64,000 bases of DNA from Telmatactis stephensoni (lineage: Eukaryota; Cnidaria; Anthozoa; Actiniaria; Isophelliidae), in contig JALIZF010001409.1 of NCBI GenBank assembly GCA_029948255.1, positions 186,001-250,000 of the forward strand. The letters run 5' to 3'. The notes under the pieces are model-generated. The model saw nothing but the letters and a program-made list of their open reading frames with translations, ran no database searches and was not told the origin of the DNA. The first letter of the stretch is position 1; every line of letters begins with the position of its first letter. Shown piece after piece: positions 12,936-25,400 of this stretch. A program made the position numbers and the translations under genes.

Positions 12936-13119
12936 TCAGATGGTTTACTTAATTAACTTATACCTACTTGCACATGCTCCGGAATTTGTCTTTATCTTTT
13001 TCTTGTTTGAGAGGAACTCTCCTGTGATGCTTGTTTTCTTTGGTATTAAGGACTTTCTGAAAGGAATGCATTGTATGAAAGTTAGCACATCAGACTCTTG
13101 TGAAAGAACAGCGACAAAC

Positions 13120-13467
13120 ATCCTCGGGGACCAAGGGCGAAGGGGGAGGGGGAGGGAGGGGAAGGACCGGAGGGGGAGGGGGAAGGAAAGGGAAAGGGGA
13201 AAAGGACGCCCTGGGCGTTTGACTACCCCAAACCATTTCCAAAGTCAAAACTTAATCCTCTCTCTGATTGGCCTCATTATAATTTAATTATAATGAGGCC
13301 AATCAGAAGCGTTTGTGCGGTTGAGCTCGATTCGTCTAAAATTACAAGTAAACAAGTTGACCCCACGCATTGCAGCACCTCTTAAACAAAGCCTTTCCCC
13401 TTTCCCTTTCCTTCCCCCCTCCCCCTCCGGTCCTTCCCCTCCCCTTTCGCCCTGGTTCCCCGAGGAT
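13120..13467. mobile_element. About 350-bp purine/pyrimidine fold-back element
   Basis: Left arm opens tcctcggggaccaagggcga with a G/A-rich tract; right arm is C/T-rich and ends cgccctggttccccgagga. The centre near 13283 is a palindrome (ggcctcattataatttaat and complement). The arms could form an intramolecular hairpin and also have strong strand asymmetry. Confidence 0.8.
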
Positions 13468-14291
13468 GAGCGACAAAATACACGTGGAAATTTAGAGATA
13501 TAAGCTGAGTTACTTCTGTGCTGTTCTTATAAAGTCTAAGCCCAACTCTTCAACCCTCAAAAACTCTTTCCGTCTCCTCTTTCCCTATCTCTCACATTTA
13601 ACCTTCATTTATAAAATAATAATAATAATACATTTATATTTACAACAGGCTCTCGCTACAAGTAAAATTCACCCAAGAACGTTCGAAGAACGTGGTGTGC
13701 GCAGTCGTTGCCCGAACTTGTTGGCATAACTGATACCGCTGACTATACATAACATTAATATACAATAAAGATAAGCTTAAAGGTGTGCTGACATATAAAA
13801 ATTGCCTGTTGCTAGGAAAACTCGAAAATGCTCTAAAATGCCTCTAAATTGTCAGATCGCTTTTATATTTTATATTTTGTCTTCCTTGAGGGAACTTTCA
13901 CATTTTATGACGTCATTGCGTCATTTCCTTTAGCATTGAATGTTGAAGAATTTGATATAGGTTAAATGAATCGCGAGATAAACTTGCTTAAAACCGTTTT
14001 AAGAATGGTGTCCAAATAAACTTGTTATAATTTTTTAAATGTCTTAAATAAGCAAAAAATACAAATAACTTCCGTATTTCTTTATCTTATATGCCAATCC
14101 CATGCTTGGCTTTGAAGAAAAGGCCGTAATTGGTATCATTATTGAAGAAACATTTCGGTTTGATGAAATCCACCAAAGATTATTCAAGAATGCTTTTTAA
14201 AGAAACCAGAAGTAAAATGTCCACGCATGCGCACATACACTTTTTAACGAGTTTTCTTGTAAGCTCTTTAGTGTTACGTGGGTAAATATAT

Positions 14292-14319
14292 TATGATGAT
14301 GATGATGATGATGATGATT
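14292..14319. repeat. (GAT)n microsatellite
   Basis: About nine perfect gat units. Confidence 0.9.
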
Positions 14320-14608
14320 ATGCAGTAAAAACGCCTATATGCACGAACCTACTATTAGCACAATAGGGCACAATTGCGTAACCTAAAGGCTATAATAATC
14401 TATCCTAAAAAAACTATATAAAAAACAATATGTATATACATACTAAAATTAACTCAAATAAAAACTACAATGAAATGATCAACTTAAACTAATGAAATAT
14501 GAATACAAAAAAAACGTTGTATAAATTCATAAGTAAATTCTAACTAAAAAAATGTTATTTTATATACTAACAATATTGCCTGATTTTATATTACTTTTTC
14601 ATAATAAG

Positions 14609-14609
14609 A

Positions 14610-14678
<69 letters not shown>

Positions 14679-14854
14679 AATTTTCTTAGTAATAGTTAAA
14701 TTTAAACTTTTTATAATAATTGATGTAGTAGTTGTGGAGTCTTGTAAATAGAATTTCTAGTTTTTCAATAAAGTTATTTATTTATTATAATTTTTTGTTG
14801 TTGTTGCTGTTGTTGTTGTTGCTGCTGTTGTTATTATTATTATTATTATTATTA
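14609..14854. repeat. Paired trinucleotide arrays (ATT)n(GTT)n ... (GTT)n(ATT)n
   Basis: At 14609-14678 an att run changes to gtt; at 14796-14854 a gtt/gct run changes back to att. The order is mirrored about an 120-bp AT-rich spacer. Confidence 0.9.
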
Positions 14855-14949
14855 CAAGTCAATACCGCTTGAGGCTATCGTTTATTCTTAAAGAAAATGT
14901 TTTCAATCCTCTTGGGTTGCCTGTGAGTAATTAAAGGCGCTCTATGAGC

Positions 14950-15380
14950 GCATGTGGTTACTCTATATAGAAACATAAGTAGATATGAGGCGTGTGAAGA
15001 GACAACTTCATTGGAAGGAATCGATGGTTGTTGATTCATGCCGAAATACCGCCATAAAGATCGGTCTAAAACTTGAAAAACACTTAAAAAAAGCTTCATT
15101 ATCCCTATTAATTGTATACAATGAAAGCTGTGATAGATAAAACTTTCATAAATACAATAAAAAACAAGCAAATCGTACTTACCACTCAAGATATTCTTCA
15201 AGGTCGAGCGGAGATGAGCGGAGAACCATGAGGCATTTTCGTGTATGTATCGTAAAGAAATCGGAAGACCGATTTGAGTACTTCGTGAGACTTCGTGCTT
15301 TCGACAGTTCGTTGACAGTTACGGTTACGGACTTATTCTACACGATAACATAGTGGTTCTCTCTTCGAGAGTAACCACAA
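14950..15380. repeat. Repeat bounded by GTGGTTACTC / GAGTAACCAC
   Basis: Short inverted ends gtggttactct (14952) and agagtaaccac (15369). The left end is preceded by the hairpin gcgctctatgagcgc. Similar ctctatgag...gtggttact strings occur at 10830 and 21056. A minus-strand open frame inside has a good donor at 15180, so part may be transcribed. Confidence 0.35.
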
Positions 15381-15684
15381 AAACACAGGAAATCCAAGAA
15401 AGCAGATTACCTCGATGTTTATAATAAAGTTTCCATTATCATTATTAAAAGTATTATTATTACGATACGCAATAAGAACAAATAAGTTCTCTTAGTCAGG
15501 TGTGCGTTGCTCTACTGGAAATCAAATGGTTCCCGCTAAAAACGCTACCGGTGCACCTATCACCAAAGCAAGACCCTACTTTGCATAGACTGCATAGCAA
15601 CCATTGCACAGCAACGTTATATGTCAATACACCCTTAATAGAAAAATGACAAAAAACATATTCTTAGTTCTATAAGTACAATAC

Positions 15685-16435
15685 CTGTGCGACTATCATT
15701 GGAGATACTCCTTTTTTATCTTTCTTTGCGTGGCAGATCATGCCTTTGCCAGGAAAGTCATACACGTACACTGTAAAATATTTCAATAATTTCATAAAAA
15801 TAACTATTTCCTCCATGATTTATATACACATCGAGACTCGCGCGCACCTCTTGCTTTTGATTTTAGGAGGAAGCTACTAAAGTGCATTGTATTGTACTCT
15901 TCCTAATTAAAGCTTTTTGCAAGCGTGTTGCCCAACCTCAGCTCGCTCTGGTAGCGAATGTATTTTAATAAAATGTTGATAACTTCCAGCATCTATAAAT
16001 AACTCCAAACCTGGGGCATTACGTCGATCACGTGCCGCTCGCGCAGTCTTCTCGTTACGATATCTTAGTATTTCAGAACTAAAAAGATACTATATTGATC
16101 GTCCAATAATATACAAGCATTTGAAAAAGTGTCGTTTTAAATGAATAATTAGAGAGTGAATATTTCTGATACTGCATAAATGTTTTCACCCAAACTTTAT
16201 CTAAAACTTTGTAAAACTGATGACAATTGGATAAAAATGGAATTTGTTGGCGCTTTTGTGCACTAGTACGCTGGGTTCAGTAAAGAAACTGTGCATCGTT
16301 TCAACTGCATCATGTGTCTGGCTCTTACCATTGCCGTCATCGATGTCGTCCACGTCGTCAACACTGCCAATTTTTTCACATTTATTTCCTATGTCATCAT
16401 CGTCGTGGCAATTTGAAAGAGCGTCCCAGCCAATT
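15685..16435 (-). CDS. Gelsolin acidic linker and start of repeat 3
   Basis: Two exons, 16435-16329 and 15770-15685, join in phase 1. The first (acceptor ttccatacag, donor gtaaga) encodes [14 protein letters not shown] and a run of DD pairs ending [10 protein letters not shown]. The second (acceptor tattttacag, donor gtattg) encodes [20 protein letters not shown] and GVSPMIVAQ. The latter matches the opening of a third gelsolin repeat ('LYxVSDASGxMxVxEVAxxxGVSxSML'). The acidic linker may bind calcium, but this is inference. Thirty-two bases upstream of the first acceptor lies a 120-bp pentanucleotide array. Confidence 0.55.
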
Positions 16436-19400
16436 CTGTATGGAATATGATTATTATCATTCAATTATTTGCTTTGCTTTGCTTTGCTTTGCTTTGCTTT
16501 GCTTTGCTTTGCTTTGCTTTGCTTTGCTTTGCTTTGCTTTGCTTTGCTTTGCTTTGCTTTGCTTTGCTTTGCTTTGCTTTGCTTTGCCAGCAATTTCGGT
16601 CATATCGCGGGTGCAATAGATAAGCGGATTTTGTCACGAGAAAAACAAAATAGCATCGTTACGTTTCTTTGCAAAGAAATAGCCTGAGGAAAAAATATAT
16701 TCGCGGATATAGTTTCTGAAACTTAAATTCTTACAACAGCCAAAATCAATCTATTAAGTCCTACATCTCTCAGAACTATCAGAATACAAATTATATTCAA
16801 AACTTAAAATCTTGCCTTTCCTTTTTGATCATTTTCATAGGACGAATAATCACAAAATTCCCCATACATCTTCTTATAGCGAGCGTAAATCCGAATATTT
16901 CAAGGATGATCATCTTTGACCAGTTATCACAACCAAAATTGTCCAAATAGATTTGCACAGTAGACATCGTCATCTTTCCTCTAACAAAAATTCATCAGCT
17001 GGTCCTCTATGATAAACCCTTCTTTTTTGCTTTTAAATTTGTTCCTTTTGCACATTTTTTCGTTGATTTGTATGCGTTCATTGAAGCGTCAAAGTTTGTT
17101 CATATAACAGCAAGTGATAACATGACGAGTATGCGCGACCCGCTGGACGGAAGTGGCCTCAGTTACGGTTTTAACCTGGCTTAGGGCTACTTCTCTCATA
17201 AATAGAGTCGTATATTGAGGTTTTTCAGTCACGTGATATTGGCGGGCAAACGTAAGCCGAGAAAAGCGAAAACAGTGGAAAAATGAATTTGATTATACAA
17301 ACATGGACATTTATCAAGCTTTCCAGCGACTTTCTAAATTTCCAAACTCTTCGATAAGACGCCAAACTCATCACAAATTTGCCCACCAATATGGCGCGAA
17401 CAATGGATATGACGTCACGTGAAAAACCTCAATAGTCTCCCCAAAGTTTTTTCGGAGCACTACATCCGACTACAGAAGTATGAACAGCTAGAAATTATCC
17501 TCTCAAAATTATGCATTTGTCCAAGACAATAGAAGTTGGAGACATGCGCAGATGTTATCACTTGCTGCTTATTCATATATGTATTTTTTTGATTAATTCA
17601 AAAACGATGTCCGTAATTCCTGGCCATGGCTTTGCTTTGCTTCGCAGCTCCTTCTTCCCATTTCAGTTTCTTTACCTGTAAAGGCAACCAGATGGCTCAT
17701 TTTCAACTTCCTGATTCTAAGTGAAAAAAAAAATCATGATAACAAAAATATATAAATGAAATATAGTGCATTTTCTTTTTCAATCTCATGCCAACCTTAG
17801 CTTCTTTCTTTCTCAAGATTTCGAAGTCTTCAGGTTTTCCCCCAAGTATTTCTTCAAATATTTCAACAGCGCTGTTATCGTCATCTAAAAGAAGTGAGAG
17901 GAGTTGCCGATGAATTCAAATCGAAAAACTCAAAACTTGTTCAGAAAATGGTTGGGTATGTGCGGCACCTCAGCTCAGATAGGAGACCGGAAATACCCCA
18001 AACTCGGCTCCAAATCGAAAAAAAAACCTTTTTACAAATCCTCAATAGGAAAAATTTTCTTCGAAGGGTTTTTGATTTAATTGCCATCAGAAAAGTCACT
18101 AAGATTTGCTCCAAAACATGGTTTATCAATTCTGCGAGCCTAAAAAACGCATCCTGTGGCGCCGCACATCCATATCAGCAAAATATTGGGAGTGCCCTCG
18201 ACGGGTCGAGCCCTCAGTCTTCCTAATTTAATCTACAAGACGCAACTTTTCATAAGACCATGAAAATGTCACGGTCACGGCTTGACATGGTTACGGCAGG
18301 AATTTCGAAGAGGGACGGCTCACACTCATACGAAAACTTATAGAGGGAAATATGTCGCGTCAAGTTTTCAATTCGAACCAACCAACTCGAGTATATTAAG
18401 GCCTGGGTCAATCGTTAATTACTTAAAATTCGAATAAAAATTATTTTGAAGACATAGAACATCTAAATCAACTTTTTTCCTCAATAAGTTACTAAACTCG
18501 ACGTCCTTAATTTTTTGAGGGTACGTTTATGATGTCACGTGATCTGATGACGTCACAGTGATCAAATATGGTGTTGTAAACTTCAAAGCAAAATGCGGTC
18601 GCGGTTATTTCTAAAGACTTCAAAGTAACCATGCTTAACTGTGAGCCTGAATGTGCTTCACAACATACAGCCCGAAAAACTTGTCATCCACTTTACATTG
18701 TTGAGTTTTTCCATTTTTAAAAGAAATAAGTAAAAGTCACGTGACCTGTTTTGAGCTTTATCTCACTAAAGCAAAACTGTTGTCAGGTTTTGCGGGTTTT
18801 TTGTTTGGAAGCACATTAAGGCTCATAGTTAAGCATGGTTACTGTGAAGACTGGGGTTATACCCACGACCGCATTTTGCTTTGAAATTTACAATACAATA
18901 TTTGATCACTGTGACGTCATCAGGTCACGTGACATCTTAAAAGTACCCTCAAAAAATTAAGGACGTCGAGTTTAGTAACTTATAGAAGAAAAACGTTCAT
19001 TTAGATGTTCTTTGTCTTCAAAATATTTTTTTATCCAAAATTTATACCGAGCGATTGACCCAGGCCTTAATATACTCGAGAAGAGAGCTAGTGTTCGAGG
19101 ACTTCGGACTCATCTTTATTAAACCAAATACAGAGAATGTATGGTTTGGCTGGACGTTTTGGCTGGACACCATCCATTTCTTTGTAATTTTGACAGGGTT
19201 TGAATGCTCATAACATTGTTTCAATCTATTAAGTCAAACTTCCCCAAACTTGATCAGCAGGCATGTTGTATGCTACTCTTTCATGTGATGGGGTATTTTT
19301 TCTGGAGCCTTAATTGAGTTGGTTTTACAAACTTGGACCCAGTCCCTTGCTCTTTTTGTTACCGGCCAATAGCAAAGATGAGTGCAAGAGCAAATCCAAC

Positions 19401-22400
19401 AAACAAACAAAGAAAAACTTACTAAATGTATCAACTGGAATGCAGCTCAGTCGTTGTTGCTGCAAGTCAAAGTACATTCATATGAGTTATCATAGCCAAT
19501 CAGTTGAAACGAGAAGGAAACTGAAGCCCCGTCCGGCAACGAGGTTAGCTATTTTTACATTCAGGATCGCAGTTAGGATCGCAGTTAGGATAGCAGTTAC
19601 GATTGCAGTTACGATCGCAGTTAGGATCAATTTACTAATAACCCACCGACAAATTTTCATGCGTCCCTATTGGCTAAAAATAGGTCACCTGGTACGTTCT
19701 AACTTGACAATCGGACGATAGCTCTCAGTTTTGAAGCAGAGAGATACTACCAGTCATAATGGAGTTACCCAAAAAAAGGTACGTACAATTACAAGAAATT
19801 AAGTACGCACAGAATTTCTTTTAAATACTCCCCTTTAAAGGGTCACTCAGTTATTACGGGTAGTCGATGTTGGCCTGTAGGTGGCCGTACTAACAGTTTT
19901 ATAGTAATAAGAGGGTCCTGATTAAAATCCCAATCCCAGTCATAAATTTCTCAAGAATCCCATAAGTCAAAATACCTCTACATTTGAAGAAAATCTGACA
20001 TCCTTTGTGTTAGACGTCTAACGCGACCAAGACGTGTAGGCTGAAGAAGACTTATTTTTCGTTTTTTTGTGCGTCGACTTGTAATTTTTTCAATTTTTTT
20101 AAAATATTTGTACGGTTTTGCAGTTTTCAGCATCAAATCCCATTCCCATTTGATGTTCTGTTTCCCATTCCCAGTGACAAAAAATCCCAAAATCCCAGTC
20201 CCAGTGCATCCAAATCCCATTTTCCCAGCCCAAAAAAGGCCAATCCCAGCTCCCATTTTACCCCTTCAGGACCCTCTAATAAATGTCCATACTATTCTTT
20301 ACCTTGGATTTTATGCTAGGTACTGCACCAATTCTGATATTGTAACGGAAGTGACGACTTGTTCTAGACCCGTTGTACTGAAAAAAGGAACAATTTGAAC
20401 TTGAAATTAAACATATTGAACGACCTTATTAATATATTACCCCTAATTCGACGTATTGTTTAGGGTTACTCAAGGACAATATCAGTGCCGTCAAATAGCA
20501 AAGAAAACTTTCCATTGTCCATTCGTCTTTAGAATACCGTATTCACTCGTTTTAGCGCCGCGGCGCTTATTTGATTTTTTTTGGTTTCTGATGCGGCGCT
20601 AATTCGATGGCGACGTTTATTAAGAAATCATAAGGCTCATAAATAATTTAATAAGTGAAGCAAATGTTAACAACACCATGAATGGCTTCACATGTACAAA
20701 ACCTCTACGTTTTCACAAAATTTCAACGATGAGTTATACCGTACTTGGTTTTCCTTATTCACGATGACAGTCTAGTGGAAGTCTTTTGGACCAGTCTTTT
20801 GAATAAGCGTCGCACTGCGTGAACAAATGCGGCGCTTATTCGAGGGCGGCGCTTAATTCATCATTTTGCCCTTAGGTGCGGCGTTCAGATGGCTTCAGAT
20901 CGCTTAAGGTAATTCCGTAGTTTTGCAGTGCGCATCTCTAATCTACTGCGCACAGCATAGTTCAGCCTATTTTGATTTGTCCGATTGTAAAAAAATATAT
21001 ATTTGACTTAAAATGATGCAAGCTTTAATCTTATGAAGTTTTTAACAGTAGACACGCTCTATGAGGCGCTATAGTGGTTACTCGCCTTAGTCCTCTTCGG
21101 TCACAGGCTGTTCAACGGTAATAAGGTTCTCTATCATATATATAATTATAGTCAAGATTCCATTTCCAGTTTTTTGATATTTTCCACTAAAATGTGCGGT
21201 CGGAAGGTTCTTTCACGCTGCTTCAAGGGTACGTACTATCAACCAATTTTACCTTCTTTCTTGTAGCAAACGCATTTTTACAACAATTTATTGCATCATA
21301 ATACTAGGCTACTGCCCAAAGAGAGAAAATGAGCTCATATTAGTCAGCTAGCACTGCTCAGATTTAAGAAATTAATAATTTTTGACGCGATTTTTATCTT
21401 CGAATCTTGAGCCCTCAAGACACAAAAGATGGTGTACTTTAAAGCAATCTTGACCCCCATTTTTTATTTCATTTTTGGGATAAGCAACTCAAAAATTATA
21501 AATGTGTGAAGTTTTATGAGAATTCCATTTCTAGTTTTATTTCTACGGAATTACCTTAATTGGGGGGCGGATCCAAAACGAGTAAATACGGTATGTCATA
21601 TTAAAGTATGCGCCTGCCATAGCTGGATGGGAAAGATACTAGCTGTGAAGCTTTTACTTACCACAATGATCCTTTCATCGGTCACCAGCACAAACACAAA
21701 ATCAGCATTCAATCTATCCCAGATTTTATCAAGAGCGATTTCCTTACGGTATAATGAGGTCTTTCGGCCTTGGTTTTTCTGGCAGAAAAATATTGATTTA
21801 GACTTATAATTAATGCGTTTCTCTAGTTAGTAACTATAAAGCTTTCTGTACTTAGGCAAAATACAAGTACACACTCTGTACTTGTATAAATACATGGGGG
21901 TTGTCGTAGAACACACCGACAAAAGCAAACTTACGAAAACGAGGCGTAGCAGACGTCGTGAGTGCTTTTCAAGTGTTCTTCTCCAATTAGCCACTTTAGA
22001 AACGAGTGGAGGACTGGGAACGAGTTTTTAGAATTAATCTAATTAAGAAATGAACCCCATCACAAGAAAGAGCATATCATAAATATTGAGTTTCAGGATT
22101 TTGATAGGATTTGGGTTATTATATCCAATGATTTGCAGGTATTTAAAAATTGCAAAAATTACAAAGAAATGTATGTTTACTAGGGACAGGTGTCCCTAGT
22201 AAACATACATTTCTTTGTAATTTTTGCAATTTTTGAATGTCTGCAGATCATTTAATACTTATCCAAACTTTGTCAAAATCATGAAACTTAATATTTATGA
22301 TATGCTCTTTCTTGTGATGGGTTCATTTCTTAATTAGATTAATTCTAAAAACTCGTTCCCAGTCCTCCACTCGTTTCTAAAGTGGCTAATAATGCTTGTC

Positions 22401-25400
22401 TTACATTTGATGAGGAGACACAAGCGGCCACTGTATATTCTTACGTTTTTATAATTTGCGCTAGCATGTACGGTGATCGTGCCGTTTTCACAGTCATATT
22501 GCTCCATCTTGGCCTAGTTTTTGAAGTAATGGGCTCGCGCAAGATTTTGTCGACAAATTTTTCTATAGGTTTGCATATAGGTTGTTTTTCAGTTTGAAAC
22601 AACAACAAAAATAAAGCAAATGGAGGGTTGCGGTGCTAGTTTTGGTGCTATGATAGCTCGAAAACGGCACTCTCCAGCCATTTTGAACGAAAAAAAAATC
22701 TCAAAGTTTGACCTCTAGTTGACTGCAAGTGTTTGTAATATGGAAAATAAAGCCTTCCAGTGACGTAGTCAAGTAAACAAAGTATCATGAAAAATAATGC
22801 ATCTTAACGTCTCTGTAGAGAAAGCTAAGTTTTGACATTTCAAATAAGTTGAAGTATAGTCGCACTTAAGCGCGAATTGCACGTCGATTTTGATGATTTT
22901 TCAGGATTTTCTCAAAAACCTAGTATTAATTGACGATTTTTTTCTTTTTGATATGTTCTAGCTTTGGTTAAAATACACCGAATTAAATTAAAATTTGTAT
23001 AGGTCGCGGTGCTACATTTTCTGTTATAAGCCTGTGAATATTGCACATCGCGTCCGCCATATCGAAATATTCAGAATACTGGAAGCCCGATTAAATTTTG
23101 GTTTTCGCGCGCGCACGAAAAGCATGCTCAGAAGTGATGCGCACGAATGCGCTAGCCCATAAACTTCAGCCAGTAGGATTTTGAATACTTTGTCAAGTTG
23201 TTTTAAACAAAATATTTACCGTTTCCCTGTACATAAACAGTTGTGTTTTAATGGGATCTTTAGTGGTTTTCTTAAAGCCAGATTCATGCCTAGATAGGAC
23301 AACATTTAAAAGTATCAGTCTGAAATAAGTCTTGTTTTCACCGCATTTGATGTATATGTACACATAATAGAGTACAGACGCACCCTATGCTATGCTATGC
23401 TATGCTATGCTATGCTATGCTATGCTATGCTATGCTATGCTATGCTATGCTATGTTTACATATGATCTGAGAGAGGAATTGAACGACAATAAGTATTCTT
23501 ACCCTCCTTTCAATATTGTGAATTCACCAAATAATTCTTTAAACTTTGCACTTTCATTGCCTTGGACTTCGCGATGCTGCACAGGCCTGTCATCCAGCTG
23601 CATCGAATAAGAATATTTGTCCAAAGATATCAATATCTAGACATAAATATCTAGCTCTCTATTTCCTAAGCCCAGTACCTTTTACATTTAGTTCAAAATG
23701 AATATCAAAGAAGTTGTTACTTAGGACCATATAACAAGTAAAATACCAACTCTTTGTGACATGGGGAGCTAGGGCAAAAAACTCCCTTATGCCGACTTTG
23801 TGAACCTGTATACAGCTATTTCAAAAAACGTTGAATACTGAATACTGCATTCTAGATCTGCATACTGAAGAGTGCATTCAAAGACCAAAATGCCTTGTAG
23901 TTGAGTATGTTTTGGAGATGGCATAGTGAAAATCCTCTAAAACAGCTATAACTAAGGCAAATGAGTGGCAAAACGACAATGGAAACGATCAACAAAGCAA
24001 TTTGTAAGTCTTCAGGAATGTACTATTCAGTATGCAGAATACAGAATTCAATATTCAACGTTTTTTGAAATAGCTGTAAGCCTAGAGCGTATATCTTAGC
24101 AGTAGTATCGTACTTACAAAAGTATCCAACTCGACGGTCTTGTAGGCAGCTGTTCCATATTCGTCCTGTGTCGAGCGTTTGCCGATCCAGAAATACAGGT
24201 CATAGTCTAAGGCCTGAAACCAAATGAAATTAAAATAGTATTTGAATACCAATAGCGCATTACTTTTTGCCTTCAATAGTCCCCTTCACAGTTCCCTGCG
24301 CCATCTTGATATAGCCGTGCCTTTGCATCGAAGCGAGACGAACGGTAAGGACTGGTTCACACTAGCGACATATGCATAAGCGCAAGCAACATACGCAGAC
24401 TCAGTACTGCATTATCACCGAGGTGTGAGAAAAGACAAGCACCGCTAATGAGCAGTACCCTACTGAGTCTGCGTATGCTTATGCTTATGCGGTGTGTGAA
24501 CCGGCCCTAAGCGTGCAATGATAGATACCTTTTTAACACCTAGAACAATGCTTCACAGGTCTCTATGGCCTGGTTCACACGACGACATAAGCATAAGCGT
24601 TTTTTTTATCGGTTAAGCATAAAAAAGAAAATGGAAAAGTTTTGTTTCTTATGCTTATGCTTATGCTTATGACTATGCTTATGGCGTCGTGTGAACTGTG
24701 CTTATCATTGCACGCTCACCGTTCGTCACGCTTCGATGTAAAGGCATGGCTACCTCTCAAGATGGCGCAGAGAACTGTGAAGGGGACTATTGCATCCATT
24801 TTGAAATCACTAGCAAATCTTGCAAAGGCCTACTCAACTGAAAAATCCGTTTTAGCCTGATATTATTACGATGGACTAGCTGTCGTGAGCAGCATTTGTA
24901 AACTTAATTACCATGTGATGCTAATGTGACGTAATAGTCACATGAGCATTGGTCATGAATATTTGTGTATTTTTACTTCCGGTTATACCACTGAATTCTT
25001 TATGATTTTATTACGATAAAGAAATGTTTGAAAGCCATCTAATAAAAAGATCATTTGGTTATAAAGTCATCCCTTTGTATTGCAAGTATTATTAATGTAG
25101 ATGTCAAAATCGATATAATCAAGTGGTAATTGAACAATTTTGGTCTAGCTTGGAAAAAACCTGATGCAGGTCTTGAATTCAAAATTCAAAACCTGTCCCA
25201 GGTCTTCCCCCCAAATTCAAAACGTACATTAAACAGTGGAAATAGGGTGTGGTTAGTTTTTAATAACCCTTACACATATACCTTGCACTCACAGTTAAAA
25301 GCTCATTCACACCTAAAATATAACTTAATAGGTTACGTGACCATCTCATAATCCATCTCAAAGAGCGTCACGGCAACCCTCACACAACTAAGTGCATCAT

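Larger units (their letters stand above)
6246..15684. other. Long stretch without a convincing gene
   Basis: The first exon(s) of the receptor-like gene and the 3' exons of the gelsolin gene should lie here on the minus strand, but I could not identify them. What is visible is repeats: fold-backs at 7854, 9893, 12218, 13120 and 14950, low-complexity arrays at 8001, 12711 and 14609, a tandem duplication at 11773, and one doubtful plus-strand exon at 8418. Confidence 0.4.

Noticed and set aside
16314..16687. Open frames with repeated CFALL
   Set aside because: Translation of (TTTGC)24.
16934..16980. Candidate minus-strand exon [15 protein letters not shown]
   Set aside because: It looks gelsolin-linker-like, but joining it to the exon at 16435 creates a TGA stop, and other donors nearby are poor.
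17590..17675. Candidate minus-strand exon [15 protein letters not shown]
   Set aside because: Good acceptor and phase, but no usable donor before the stop codon.
17894..18226. 110-codon plus-strand frame ([14 protein letters not shown]...)
   Set aside because: No recognisable domain, next to repeat debris and opposite to the gelsolin exons; kept out for lack of support.
19314..19721. Frame with [12 protein letters not shown]
   Set aside because: By-product of the 12-bp minisatellite.
21920..22000. Frame ending RRLLRLVF before a gtaagt donor as the missing gelsolin exon
   Set aside because: Overlaps the edge of the 405-bp palindrome and lacks the expected SGF...V segment; likely repeat sequence.
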